This document shows positions 13,401 through 25,748 of a stretch of DNA of 64,000 nucleotides, one piece after another. This DNA comes from Orthonyx spaldingii (taxonomy: Eukaryota; Chordata; Aves; Passeriformes; Orthonychidae), in NCBI GenBank assembly GCA_013397795.1, contig VZTJ01000294.1, positions 5,170,486 through 5,234,485 on the forward strand, given 5' to 3'. Made by a program: the position numbers and the translations under genes. The notes under the pieces are model-generated. The model ran no database searches. It had not been told where the DNA came from and was given only the letters and a program-made list of their open reading frames with translations. The first letter of the stretch is position 1. Each line of letters begins with the position of its first letter.

Positions 13401-16372
13401 CATTTATATCACTGCAGATTGTTAATTACATTTAAATTTCCCAATATGCAGACGTGTTCCTACATTCTTTAACATTCTACTGGATTTGAAATAAAACTAT
13501 GAAGTACATAAAACCCCAAAGACAACCATTAATCTTCTTGGCACTGGAAGCAATGACTACAGCCAGCAGAGCTCTGAGCTTGCTCAGGGCATTAGGCCCT
13601 TTATGCATTCTTCTAAGAAGTTGCTTTGCATCCTTCAAGACTAGAATGTGCAAAACAGAATGAATTATGGATAAAAACAAACAGCAAATCACAAGGGGTG
13701 CATTTTAAATTTAAAGAAAATTAAAGTTTATGTTCTGCGAAAAGAAGTGTGTTGTGGGAAACACACAATGGTTGTCATGTCAAGTATGTAATTTTGGCAG
13801 CTGCTTGCTCCACCTTTAGGGAAATAATCAAGATATTTTAGGGCACATCTCACATAATTTGAGTTAACCAATGGCAAAAACATTCTACTTAATGAAATAT
13901 GCACCTTCTATTTTTATCTTATGCTGGGCATGAATCAGTTTCCTGTCTGAAGTTCTCTGATGCACCTATAATAGGCTAAAGAACAAGGAAAGTTCACAGA
14001 TTTCAAAACACAGTACACAAAAAAAGACAACATGGCATTTTTACTCCCCCTGGAGCAGGAGGCTGGATAAAAACTACCTACATTTTGGTCACTGTTATTT
14101 GATGTTCTAGCAAGCTACCCCAGCCCAGCAGGCTACCTGGATACAGGTTTGATGGCATTTGAGAGGATCACTGAGAGCATTGCTCATTTGTTCAAGTTCT
14201 AGAAAAATCAGGAGCAGTTTGTGACAGCCAAAATAGAAGTAATTGCATTTCTTAAGTTAAAATTTTATTTGAAGACAGCTAAATATCATCGTCATATATT
14301 TCCATTAATTTTTATATATTATATTTAGATATATTGAGAATCCTACTAATTCCAGATCTCCAACTCTCATTAATTGAGATACTCTTCAGAAGTGGATTTT
14401 GGCATGGTTTGTGTGTCCCACAGCTTCAGTCACAGAGTCTTGTTCTACTACAGTGCATGTTTCACCAAAAAGACTGCCTTAATAAATTTTCCTGATATTA
14501 AGTTCAGAGAAAGAGTAGTGGAAAGATAAGAATAGTCCTAAATTTTCCTGTTTATTTGCCAGGAAAAACAACAGACTGAATGTGCACAAGGCAGGGAGGG
14601 CTCTTTCATCACTAACTGTTCTAGTTTCAACATATAAAGCTTGACATATAATGTCAAGATTACAGGTGGGAACATACAGGTACTGGTTTATTTTTTTGGT
14701 TTTTTTGAGTGAAATAATTGCTTCTCTTTTCTGCTGTGAAGCCAACCTGTCTGTTTTTTTTAAAGAAAATTTTACTTTATTTGCCACATCTTAAAAGATT
14801 AATAACATATCGATAATTTTTAGAGGCCATATATGCTTTTCCCTTCATACAGAAAAGCATTAATTCTTCTGCATAGATACAGGAAGCAATTTATTTTTAT
14901 TTTGTAACACGACGTGCAACAAGAGAAAGAAATTAGAGTCATGAAATTGGACAAACAACGTGAAAATATACAAAGTAAGGCAATCTATCAAAGGCTTTAA
15001 CTCTCAAATTGACAAAAAAAGTGAAGACAGTATTTTGACATGCTGTTATACATAGTAAACTTGAACATATTATTCATGTAAGTCAAATTCAAAATACTGA
15101 ACTTATAAAATAAAAATTATAAATACAGTAAAGTACAAAAACTAAACTGGACTAGGAAATAGAACACTGTATCTGAATGAATAATTTATTTGGATACCAG
15201 CCAGCTAGTATAGTAAAGTAGCATTTATTTCTAAATTCATCTTGCAATAATTATGTTCACACATTACCTCAAGCATTTTATAAAATTCATTTTTGAGAAA
15301 TAAAACAGATAATTATTCCAGATGTTAGTACTGCCATGTATGTATAGATTACTGTGGCAATTTAATTATTGTTGTGACAATTCAAAACACCATTTTACTA
15401 TCAAGCATGCTTCTTGAGAATTTAAATCAGAAAATGGTAGCAGATGAACCAAAAGTGAATTCACTCAATATGCCAATTTTTTTGTGCTCACAGCAGGCTC
15501 ACAGCTGTTAATATTTACTCAACAGTTACTACTGCTTTTATCTCCCAAATGAATATTAATAAAACCAAAGATTAACTGTGCATATTTGTGCTGTAAATGA
15601 CTTTTAATCCATGAAATAGAACATAACATGTATAGAAGGTAACAGAGGGTACAGTATCTAAATCACAAAAGCCCAGTATGGTTTTGTAAAAGCAGAATAC
15701 AGATTACAAATTTGACAGATTTGGTTCTCATTTCCTTGTGTTGCTAGATCACACAAAATCCCTAGTGTCCCGTGGAATTGCCATCGTTATTTCTCAATGT
15801 CGTATTATGTAAAGGACAAGCTGTACAGGAAACCTTGCAACCACTACCAAATTACTCCATTCTGTTTCTTCTCATAATTATGGTCAGGCAATTCCGTTGC
15901 ACTGGTCAGTCTATTCTGAGTGAGCAATTACTAAGATGTAGAGAGAGAAGTACTAGATTAAAGCAGACCTAAAACCTAAGACAAGGTTGAGAATGTAACA
16001 AATTTGAGCACATTGGTCTGGAAACTGGAGATCCCAAGTGCCCACACCGTGGTCCTCTTACAAAGAAACTTCTTCTACAGTGACAGTAAGATACAGTACA
16101 AATTCCCTTATACCTAATTTGAACAATTGTTTTCATTGCCAGGGCAGGATGTGAATCTTTGCATCTTGTATCTGTTATTTTCTTACTTCAAGTGGTTGAT
16201 TTTCAGGTGTAGCACATAAATATTGTTGTTATTTAGTAACATCTGTGAGCTTTCAAAGCCTACTACTCAGCTGCAAGGTATGCACACCCCAAGGACCAAG
16301 TACAATTTGCCCTGTTTTTAAATTATCATGGAATTGCCACATTACAGGAATGTCTTGATAAGCTGACCTTAC
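10444..16372 (-). other. DNER: DNER intron 5
   Basis: A 5.9-kb AT-rich intron. I see no supported gene in it. One perfect 18-bp palindrome lies at 12544-12561. The remaining ORFs are short and overlap one another on both strands, as expected for noncoding DNA. Confidence 0.9.
12544..12561. repeat. Perfect 18-bp palindrome
   Basis: CCTCAGGTATACCTGAGG equals its own reverse complement. It could be a dimeric protein-binding site or chance. Confidence 0.9.
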
Positions 16373-16518
16373 CTCATCTGGATTGGTGATGCATTTCCCT
16401 TTCCCTGAACACGGGAAGTTGTCTGAATGGCTTCCCACAGGCATGCAGGTACTCACTTTCACCACCACAGTCAAGCGTAGAGCCACAATGCACTTGCTAA
16501 CTGAATCGTTCAAAAAAC
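16373..16518 (-). CDS. DNER: DNER coding exon (probable exon 5): end of middle region and start of EGF-like repeat 3
   Basis: This 146-bp exon follows a T/A-rich acceptor ending TTTAAAG and ends before GTAAGG. It enters in phase 1 (G plus GT gives Gly) and leaves in phase 0. It encodes GFLNDSVSKCIVALRLTVVV, then KVSTCMPVGSHSDNFPCSG and KGKCITNPDE. The last part starts the third EGF-like repeat, which the next exon finishes. It carries one N-glycosylation sequon (NDS). The Cys in SKCIVALRL occupies a position where the human protein, as I recall it, has Ser; this adds an odd cysteine to the middle region. Splice sites and frame fit both neighbours. Confidence 0.96.
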
Positions 16519-18291
16519 CTTTAAAAAAAAGAAAAAAAGAAAATATTCTTGCTATATGACAAAACAGGCCAATACTGTTAATGTTCTTCAGCTAGACAAA
16601 CAAATAAAACAGATTTGAAATAAACTGCCAACTAAGAACAAAATTGCTTATACTTAATACACACCTCTCTGAATGCAATGCATGTAAATACAAATTAAAA
16701 TACAGTTTGGAGACAAACCTCATTATATTAATTAACAAAAGGAAGGCAGGATGGTGAAAAAGATCTTCCAGAGCTCAAACCTACTAGCATTTTTTAGATT
16801 TCAAAATTAAATGCTTTTGCCTCCTACCTTTTGAAAAGTCAAAAATTTATTTCTTTTATTTCTTTAATGACAAGGAACATTAAAATCAAATTTTGTGGAG
16901 AAATATGTTTAAATGAATTCATAGAAGCTACTTCAGAGCTAAAACACAGATTCATTATATTGGTAAAAAATGGAGAATCCCTTTGGCTTTACTTTTATGA
17001 AGTTTGCACAAATATACCACTTGACAGCACTTCTTTGTGTATTTGCAGTGCAAGTATTATCGAACGTCTGATCTGATCTCTCTATAAGGTGATATTGCAG
17101 GTAGAGATGAACTAAACATGGAAATAGGAACACTGGGCAAGGAAGAGGAAGATTCATGAATCTCTGGCTAGCACCTGTAATTGCATGGAATGAAAAAAAT
17201 TGTTGGTTGGTACCTATTAAAACACATTGGAGCATAACAATATCACTATCACACATATTCCTAACAGATTTATCTGAAAAATAAAAAGAGCACAGCAGGA
17301 AATATAAAATGGGGCACATACCCAGCCCATAACATACGTGATAAAGTTAGAGTTCATGTCAAAAGAATCAGCCCCTGCTCCTGAACTTCACTTGTGCTTG
17401 AACTGCCTTGTTCCAGCACAGTGATTAGACACCTGGGCTACAGCCCTACCTTGTGTGGCATCAGTTAATTGTTTTGTTTGGGGAGAATAAATGTGCACTG
17501 ACACAAAAATGTGGGTTTGATATAGTGTATATACTGTATGCAGAATTCATGCATAAAAACCCACCAAAGATCATTCCATAACTGTCAAACTTTGACTTGG
17601 CTATCCTTAATGTAGGCAGACTCCAAAGGGTCTACGACTGTAGTACCAGACTGGAATGTTGCAGGCACAGAACCATTTCATGATTCTTCTTTTTGTTAGA
17701 AAATATAGAGAGGATTTAAGCAAAAATTGATGGGTTTTTTAAAAACAAATATCCTTAATTTAAAAAAAGAACAACACTAAATAGATGCAGTGTATAACAT
17801 AGAATGTTTTTTCTTAGATTTTCAACTTCAAATTCCAAAATCCATTTACAGCTTAAACCTCTAAGGACCTTCAAAGATGCAGTCCAGCTTCTTGCATTAT
17901 AGACTGGAGACAGCACATTTAGTCAAGAGAAAAAAAAATAGTTGAACAAAATATTTTTGATTAACCGGAACAAACAAAAGTTTCATGAAACACTCAGAAC
18001 TTCAAACGAATTCTCTTTCAGAACAGCTGCTAAGCATTACTTACATTTTGCATATGGAAGTGTCAAGCACGACTAATTATACAAATTCCACAGAAAATCA
18101 TATGGAAGACTTCCATTCTTTGTTCTTCATTTTTAGATTTCACTTTTTAAAATGCTGCATTCCTTCAGCTATCAGTTGTCTATGATCCCTAAATCCTACC
18201 TTAAAACAGGAAAAATCTCATGTCCAACACAGACGTCATTGGCTTAAGTACAGCCTCTACAAGTTAGCTGAATATTCTAAAGGATCAGATT

Positions 18292-18307
18292 AAAAAAAAA
18301 AAAAAAA
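18292..18307. repeat. Poly-A tract (16 bp)
   Basis: Sixteen A residues followed by A/G-rich sequence. It could mark the tail of an old retrocopy, but no recognisable source sequence precedes it. Confidence 0.85.
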
Positions 18308-20602
18308 GAAAGAAAAAAGTGTATTTGGTATAGTTCCAAATGTCTAATGGTCTGTTTTGGCTAGTGAAGATTATTGTAATCTTATGACCTCTTCAAAGCT
18401 AGCCAATTTATTCTGGCCTCAATACATACCCCATTTTTACCCATCTGTTCAAAGATGCAGCCAGAATTTTTCTTTAACAATTGAATGCGATTGTCACTGG
18501 CAGTCATGCAATTATATGTGAATACTTGGAAGAATGTGGTATTTAGAAAATGTCTTTGGGTTCACATTTCCTTGTCTGAAGCAGATTGTTACATATTCTT
18601 CAGGACAGTTCCCTAAAGAAATATTAAATCAACTTTCTTTGTACTTTGAATCTTGTTACTATTTTGGTATCAAAAGCCCTTAGGCAAACCACTGAAAAAA
18701 TCATTATTCTCTTTAGAATGCCACACATTTTCCTGCAATTTCTAATTATCTCACCTAATTTGTAAATACTAGAAAAATACAAACATGGGTATTTATTTTC
18801 ACTCTATAGAAGTTGCATACAACTTTCTGAGATCTCTAGGTTTTAAGGCTAAAAGAAGCTTTTCTGACCATCTAAATATAACACCCTGCTTAACTCAGGT
18901 CATAGCACTTCAATTAATTCCTTCCCCAATTCCCATAACAGCAACTGAACTAGAGGGAGCTTTAAGTTCTATTTTTAACTTCCAGATAGGAGAATAATTT
19001 CAGAACCATATTTACAGCTACCTTCATCTCAGGTCTGGAGAAATATATTACAGCAGTTTATACCAAAAAGTAATTTTATTTAGTTCAACCTTGCTGGTTT
19101 TTTAAAGCCAGTTAAAACATAATGGCATCAAAGCATTTTTAGTTGCAGAATTCAGGGTTGAGTTATTCACAGTAATATTATGGAAACAATTCTCAAGCCT
19201 AATAAATCATAACGTGATGTGAGTAGTCATTTAGATTGCAGAGGAGGCATTTTCAAGCTTTGTGCACACACATTTGATAGTTTGGGAAATGCCTGCACGA
19301 TTTCATTGGCAGAATGCATGGTAAAATACACTACAGCTCATTCTACCCTGGTAGTTCCACACACGTCTGGGAGCACAAAGTATGGATGCTCCTGTTTCGC
19401 TCACAACAAGAAAGATGGGAATGAAAAATAAGCAATAAAGTCAAACTAAAAGATGACAGATGTCATCATTATATCCAGATACTTTCAGAAGGTCATATCA
19501 TGCCATTCAGATTACCACTACTCAAACATTGAGTTTATGCTTTCTAGACTGCACAAACTGGTTTGCTTCCTTCACAAGTCCCATTTTTGAGCAATACCTT
19601 CCCTCTAAGCACAGCAGTCTGAGGTCAGCAAGCTGGTCCACAGTGGACAGCCAAAACAGGGAAGACTGAAGCCAACAGACCACCAAGAATGTTATCATAT
19701 TGTTCATAATGTTAACAAAAGGCAAAACACTTCACTATAAATCATTCACTAACTCTTGGTATGCACCCAAAATGCTCTGACACACACTGACGCCTTTTGC
19801 ATTTGGCTCAAATGTATTTCTCTGTATTCTACACACAGTGAATACAAGTATTCCAAAGATATCCACCTTTGGTTGAAACAATAGATTATCCTTTTAGTTC
19901 CACTTCACTGAACTGTAGGTCTTTGAGTTCACCTAAAGGTTTCTTGGATGAGTGAGAATGACTGCCAAGGGGATTGGGCACTCACTCACAATGAAGTATC
20001 AGTCCTCAAGTTTTCAACTTATTTTTAGCCTAGTTTCCCAAGGAAATGAGACAGCAGTAGGATGTCTATCAGTTTCCATCTGTTCTCTTTTTCTCTCTCC
20101 ACACTTTCCCACACCAAAAGCTTTTGGGGTCAGTAGCCAACTTCAACATCTTGCAAAGCAGTGAAGTTCTCAAAGACGCTAAGTGCCTACAGCTTCCCTG
20201 CACAGTAAGCAGCCCTGGCACCAAGGGCATTAGTAAATCAGGATGGTAGGAAAACTAAAAAGGGCGCCAGAATAAAGTAATGCAAAATTCTCCACCTCAC
20301 TCCTCATGTACAGTACAGTCAGCTATTCATTATTTGGGAAATGGGAGACTGACATATAGTTAAATGGAAAAAAACCAGATAGTATCAGTCCTTCAGGATC
20401 AAAGTAGAAGTATTTGGTGTGCCTGCACCATATCTTTAGTTCTTGTCATGCAGTAACACAGTGAAGCTATGACACTTCCAGATCAGATTTCAGCTTCTAG
20501 AAACAGCACTGCTGTTATCAGAGCATAATGAGCATCGTTTATAAGCCTTAGTGGTCCAGGATAGAAGCTACGCAAGTACATCTGACAGTTCATCCACACA
20601 CG

Positions 20603-20690
20603 ATGGAGTCATAGAGTAAACCTAAATTGGAAAAGACTCAAGAGGAATTTTCTATTTGACCACATCTCTCCCACCACAAGAGAAAACATT
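20603..20690 (-). mobile_element. Possible degenerate CR1 LINE 3' fragment
   Basis: The + strand reads GTCATAGAGTAAACCTAAAT, then TGGAAAAGACTCAAGAGG. This resembles the reverse complement of CR1 3' ends (ATCATAGAAT...GGTTGGAAAAGACCT) with many substitutions. The borders are uncertain, and divergence makes the assignment tentative. Confidence 0.35.
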
Positions 20691-23600
20691 ATCCAGCAAG
20701 CTAAACAAGGGTGGTCAGTATGGTCAACCTCTTCTTTTGTGGCCATTGAACTTTGCAGATATAAGAATACTTTAAAGAAAGGAATCTAGGAAAGAAAGAG
20801 AACTTGATTTTGATTACAGTACCCATCAGGGGGAAAAAAAAAAGAAGAAAGAAAAGGGGATACCTGAATTCTAGTTCTTCCTCCCAAAATGTTTTATATC
20901 CAAATTTTATCCAAAGGTTATTTCATGTCCCTGTATCATGTGATAAAGCTAACATTTAATACCATAAAAATTACTATGAAAACAGATGTCTATACTAATG
21001 ACCACCATGTTTCAGTGCCTTTTTGGATTTAAGCAAGAAGTTGTTAAATTACCTTAACTGTATGAACCAATTTCCCTGTGTTATGGCACTGCATATCACA
21101 ATCTCAAACAGTTTTTCATCTAGCAAATCTAAGCAAGCTCAATCCTTCTCTTGTTAACAGAAGTCATGTTCAACTCATTTTAGAGACCTAACAAATGAAA
21201 AAGCATACCAAGATGTTCTCATAATGCACTTAATTCTGAAAATTTACCTTTACATGTTGAAGTAGTAAAGGCCTGCTTTTGATTTACAAATGGACAAACA
21301 TTTATCCCCTTTTCCATGACCCTAATACTCAGGGTTACTAAGGCCTACCAATACTCTTAGGACCCTGACAGTAATACTGTTCTACAGAATATGAAAAATG
21401 GATCACAAATCCTTTCCTAGTTTGCCTTCGGGTGATTATCATACATAAGAAAACAAGAAGTGAGAAACAGGTAATCAATGACATTTGCAATCTTTGATGC
21501 AGTACGTCAGTGCCATCAGCGCCGTACAGGACATCTGAGATCTCTCTCTAATGATGCTGCTAGGCAACATAGCATCTGGGGATACAAAAATACAGCTGCA
21601 ATAACAAAATTGCTATTTTATCCACAAATAGCACTATTTATAGGTGGCACAAGTCTCCCAAATTCTATATAGATCAGCATGCTTACTGTGCTTTATTCAC
21701 AGAAGCCTTGGTCAGATAATGCTTTTGAAAGTATATATAAATTTTAATGAGAATCAGTTCGAGAACTGTTTCAAATATTTTATTTTTCAAAAACTCACAT
21801 GAAACAGCAATATAAAGATTTTTTCCTGGGAAGTGACTGAAAACCTTCTAATTGCATTCACTGTCTTCTTCAAATTGCTATCATAGTCACAATCAGTTTT
21901 TACATAGATATGCTTTCTTCCTTCGCTACCAACAATGAAAACAGCCTGGGCTCCTAAAATCAAACATACACTTTCTTCTCAGGCATACTCACTTAACGGT
22001 AAGAGTGTTGTTGTTCAAGTTACATCCTCGATAACATTACTGCAATACTACCAGAGGCAGATTGACAATGATAGTGTTACACCGGTGTAAGAGAAAGCAA
22101 AATTTGAGTGTCAGAAAATTATTACCAAAACTTTGGGAAGAAACAGCACACAGCTTGACTTTCAAGTTGGAGCTCAGTTTTGCAGGACTGGTAGCTAAAA
22201 TATGAGCTGAACAAACCAGTTGAATTCACTTAGCATAGAAAAATCCCCAGCACATGTTCCATTACATTTCCTCTAGAATAAATGCCAGTTTCTGAATTTC
22301 ACTGTTACTTAAACAATTACCCAACTTAATAGCTTCACCGGACCAAACCCCACGACAGAACTATGAAACAGTCAGCAAGAGTACACTTACTTTTACAAAA
22401 CCAGTTGCTTATTAAGGAGCTGTGGCAGTAGCTTAAAGTGTTACCTTCTCCCACAGCTTCAAAGACTCTGCCTATGGTCCAAAGTAATGATGAAAGCCCA
22501 GCAAAGGGTGACAAGACTATTCTTCTAAAAGATTTCCTGTATTACAATTTTCCAATATATCTTTATTTGTCAGCATTTCAGTCATGTTGCCAAGCTGGCA
22601 GAGAACTATTTTGGGCACAAATGTAGACCACTAGAATCTCTGATTCCTCACTTTGCAAATGCAGTTAAGTGTGGTGGAATACAAATGATGTAGCTGGGAC
22701 TGCACTAAGTGGAGCTGAAGAAGATGGGATGGCCAGGTTGGCTAGAATATATCTGTAGTAACTGGTTCAACTTAGAGGCTCTGTGTGGTTACCCTACTTT
22801 TAAATACACATTACAGTATGTTACCCTACTAGCTGAAGATCTCGAAGCATTTTACAAACATTACTAAAATGTGTGTCACAGTGGTACACTGCATAATTTA
22901 CCAGTTATGCACTGGTATCTGTAATTCACAGGTCAAGTTAAGCATTCTGTCCAAGATCTTATCGTGCAAACAACCATGTGGTCAACTTAAATATCTTGAT
23001 TCTGAATTGGTCACAGAAGTCATATTTGAAGAAAGAGGAATCTTAAAATTAAAGAAACAAATGAAAGGTATTTCACCAAACATTACAAATTTGAGCAGAT
23101 GAACCTCGAAAGACAGACTAGAAAAGTAATTTCCCACTGTTACTTGCTAGAAATAGCAGTGAATAAAAATTAATTTTGAATAATTTACTCGTCAAAGATT
23201 ACTCCAAAGAGTAAAAATTATTTAAATGCTAGCTTAAAATATAATATAATGCATGAAAATAGTAACTAGTCTGATGTTTACATATACTTATACGTGAGAT
23301 GAGGTACATGTAACTTGATCATAAAGGACAATATATATATGTTATTATACTTATAAAGATACCCTTTCTTATATAGGCCAACAGCATTCTTCAGAATGGT
23401 TTGTATTTCAGCTGAATGCTTCATTTTTTTGCCTTACAAGGCCATCTTTTAAAACAAATCATTGAAATTAACACTTCACTGCGCTTTTCTCTCTGTTTGC
23501 ACTTTGCTGCTGCTGCTATTGTTTACCAAAAGGCCATTTTCTGCAAGGTTAGCTCTCGTACCCAGAACCCCAGGGAAATGTTCAGTTGAGCACAATGCTC

Positions 23601-24963
23601 AAATCTGCGGACAATAGGGCCCTTCCAGGCAAATTACACACTTAAAAATGAGAACCCCACTAACTGGAGCAGTTGTCACCAACCCCTGCCAGCGAGGCTG
23701 CCTGGCACAAAAGGACCGGAACAGTCACGCACACAGACAGAGGTCCTGCACATCAGCTGGGCACAAGCACGGCCTGCACAGGGCACGGATTTAATTTGGT
23801 CCAGAGTGAAAGAGGTTTAAGTCAAATGACTGCACATATGCCATGGACTGGGAGCTCACACAGATGCTCAGCTGACACACGGCAACTTGTTAAAGCTAAA
23901 GTAACTTGATTACGTGGCTTTCAGTGAATTCAATTCACACATCTCCTATTATGAAATAAAATTGTCCTATTTAATTTTTTGCTTAAGTGAAAACAATTTC
24001 AAGATGCAGTAAAATGCTTTCTTTAGACAGAAATGTGTGCATGTTTTAGAGGCCTGTAACAAGACAAAACACAATATCTCAAAGCCCCAGCTACAATTTG
24101 CCTCCTAATCTCAAATTCTATTGCCATATAAAAAGGGTTAGAAAAGACCAACTCATTTCAAAATATCTCTCTAGATTATTTATTTTTCACATTGTACTTT
24201 TTACAGTGTTTCATTTTGCCTACTCAATATAGCTGCCGTCATATTGGTGGTGACTACTCATTAATGCATGATGAGGTCTTGCAGGCAGACTCGTTAAATA
24301 ACCAAAGAACTACAGAAGACTAAATAACTGCTCAGGGCAGAGTTAGAAAAGAAAATACATGGTTGCATTTGAAAGGCAGGACAGCATTTTGGATTGAAAA
24401 ATATTAACTTTCCTGACATAGAACCATATGGCTCCCACATTTATTAACGAGCAGCCGATAACTTGTGCTTGAGAAGCCAAGCATTAATTTTCCTTTTTAA
24501 GCCAAACCTCAGAAAGTTTCATGGAATTCAAGCAAGCTGCCTTAGAGGTGTTGGCATTTGAATGGCATCAGTACTCTTCATCTCACCACAAAGATGCCAG
24601 AGCACTTATTTTCAAGTGAGTTTGTACAGCTACCAATTTTATTTAAGGAAATATTTTTGAAATAGTTGATAAGTATAGTTTAAAGTAGCTAATTATATTG
24701 TATTGATCTAAAAGGCTGGGCATCTTGGAGAAAAACAGATGACATGCCAAGTAATGTCAACTGATAAGTCTACATCACTTTTTGCTTGCTGTGATGAAAA
24801 TAAGCATTATAATTTAAAGATTGTGCTAGATATTTTCTGTTCAGATAAAAATATTAATTCATATTAAATGCTAAGCCTTCTACCTTATTGTCTGTAAATG
24901 TCTTCCTTTGATTTTATAAGCTAAAAATAAGCTAAAAAGCTAATGTGGCAGTATCTCATGAAA

Positions 24964-25006
24964 GCTGCTTTTAAAGCAGCATCTTTCCTTTTAAGCAGCT
25001 GCTTAA
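24964..25006. repeat. Cluster of GCTGCTT/AAGCAGC palindromes
   Basis: A near-perfect palindrome GCTGCTTTTAAAGCAGC (24964-24980) is followed by the perfect palindrome TTAAGCAGCTGCTTAA (24991-25006). Both are followed by GCAGCATC or its equivalent. The AAGCAGC units can pair in several ways, including a larger hairpin. CAGCTG in the centre of the second is also an E-box. Confidence 0.8.
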
Positions 25007-25496
25007 GCAGCATCGTGGAAATGTTAAATAAAGCACAATGTCTAGAAGCAAGTATTCTCAAGCTATTTACAAGCATTTTTTTACAATTATAGATATACAA
25101 ACTTTTCTATCATATTAACTATGGGGAAATGGAGGCAAAATATTAATGCCCAACTGTTTGTTTTACTCTTTTTCTGAAAGAGCTCCCATCATTACTGCTT
25201 CAGCTCTGGGCACACCAAGCCAGAAAAGCAATTTTCCCAGCATTTTATCATGAAACCTGATGAGAAGCAGATTTTTTTTCAACAGAAATATCCCAACAGC
25301 CATGATAAAGAATGAAAACATAATTTCATTTTTTAATGTTGTTAGGAGAAAGAAAGGAAATAGGTTGCATGCAGTCAGCACTGCCAGCTCCACCTTCTAT
25401 ACTCTGCCCAAAACCTCCAAATAAACACTTCTTAACACTAATAATTATACAATAATCATACAATATGCAGGTTAGTATTGGTATGAAAAGGAAAAT

Positions 25497-25748
25497 GGCA
25501 TGAAGCTGTGTCAGGGAGGTTTAAGTCAGGTACTAGGAAAAGGTTTTTCACTCAGAGGGTGTCTGGGCACCGAACAGGCTCCCCAGGGCAGTGGTCACAG
25601 CACCAAGGCTGACAAGAGTTCAACAAGCGTTTGGACAATGCTCTCAGGCACATGGTGGGATTGTTGGGGTGTCTGGTGCAGGGCCAGGAGTTGGACTTGA
25701 TGATCCTGATGGGTCCCTTCCAAGTCAGCATATTCTACGATTCTATGA
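25497..25748 (+). mobile_element. CR1 LINE, 5'-truncated 3' end
   Basis: About 250 bp match the typical avian CR1 3' region as I know it. Blocks seen are TCAGGGAGGTTTAAGT, TTCACTCAGAGGGTGTC, GGCTCCCCAGGGCAGTGGTC, TTGGACAATGCTCTCAGGC, GGGCCAGGAGTTGGACTTGA and ATGGGTCCCTTCC. It ends near TACGATTCTATGA, the short 3' repeat that replaces a poly-A tail in CR1. It has relatively few differences from the consensus blocks, so it is younger than the other CR1 pieces here. No reverse transcriptase sequence is retained. Confidence 0.95.

Noticed and set aside
16939..17319. 126-codon minus-strand ORF
   Set aside because: In AT-rich DNA of this size about one or two ORFs of this length are expected by chance (rough estimate from stop frequency). 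There is no domain, and it does not join the DNER frame.
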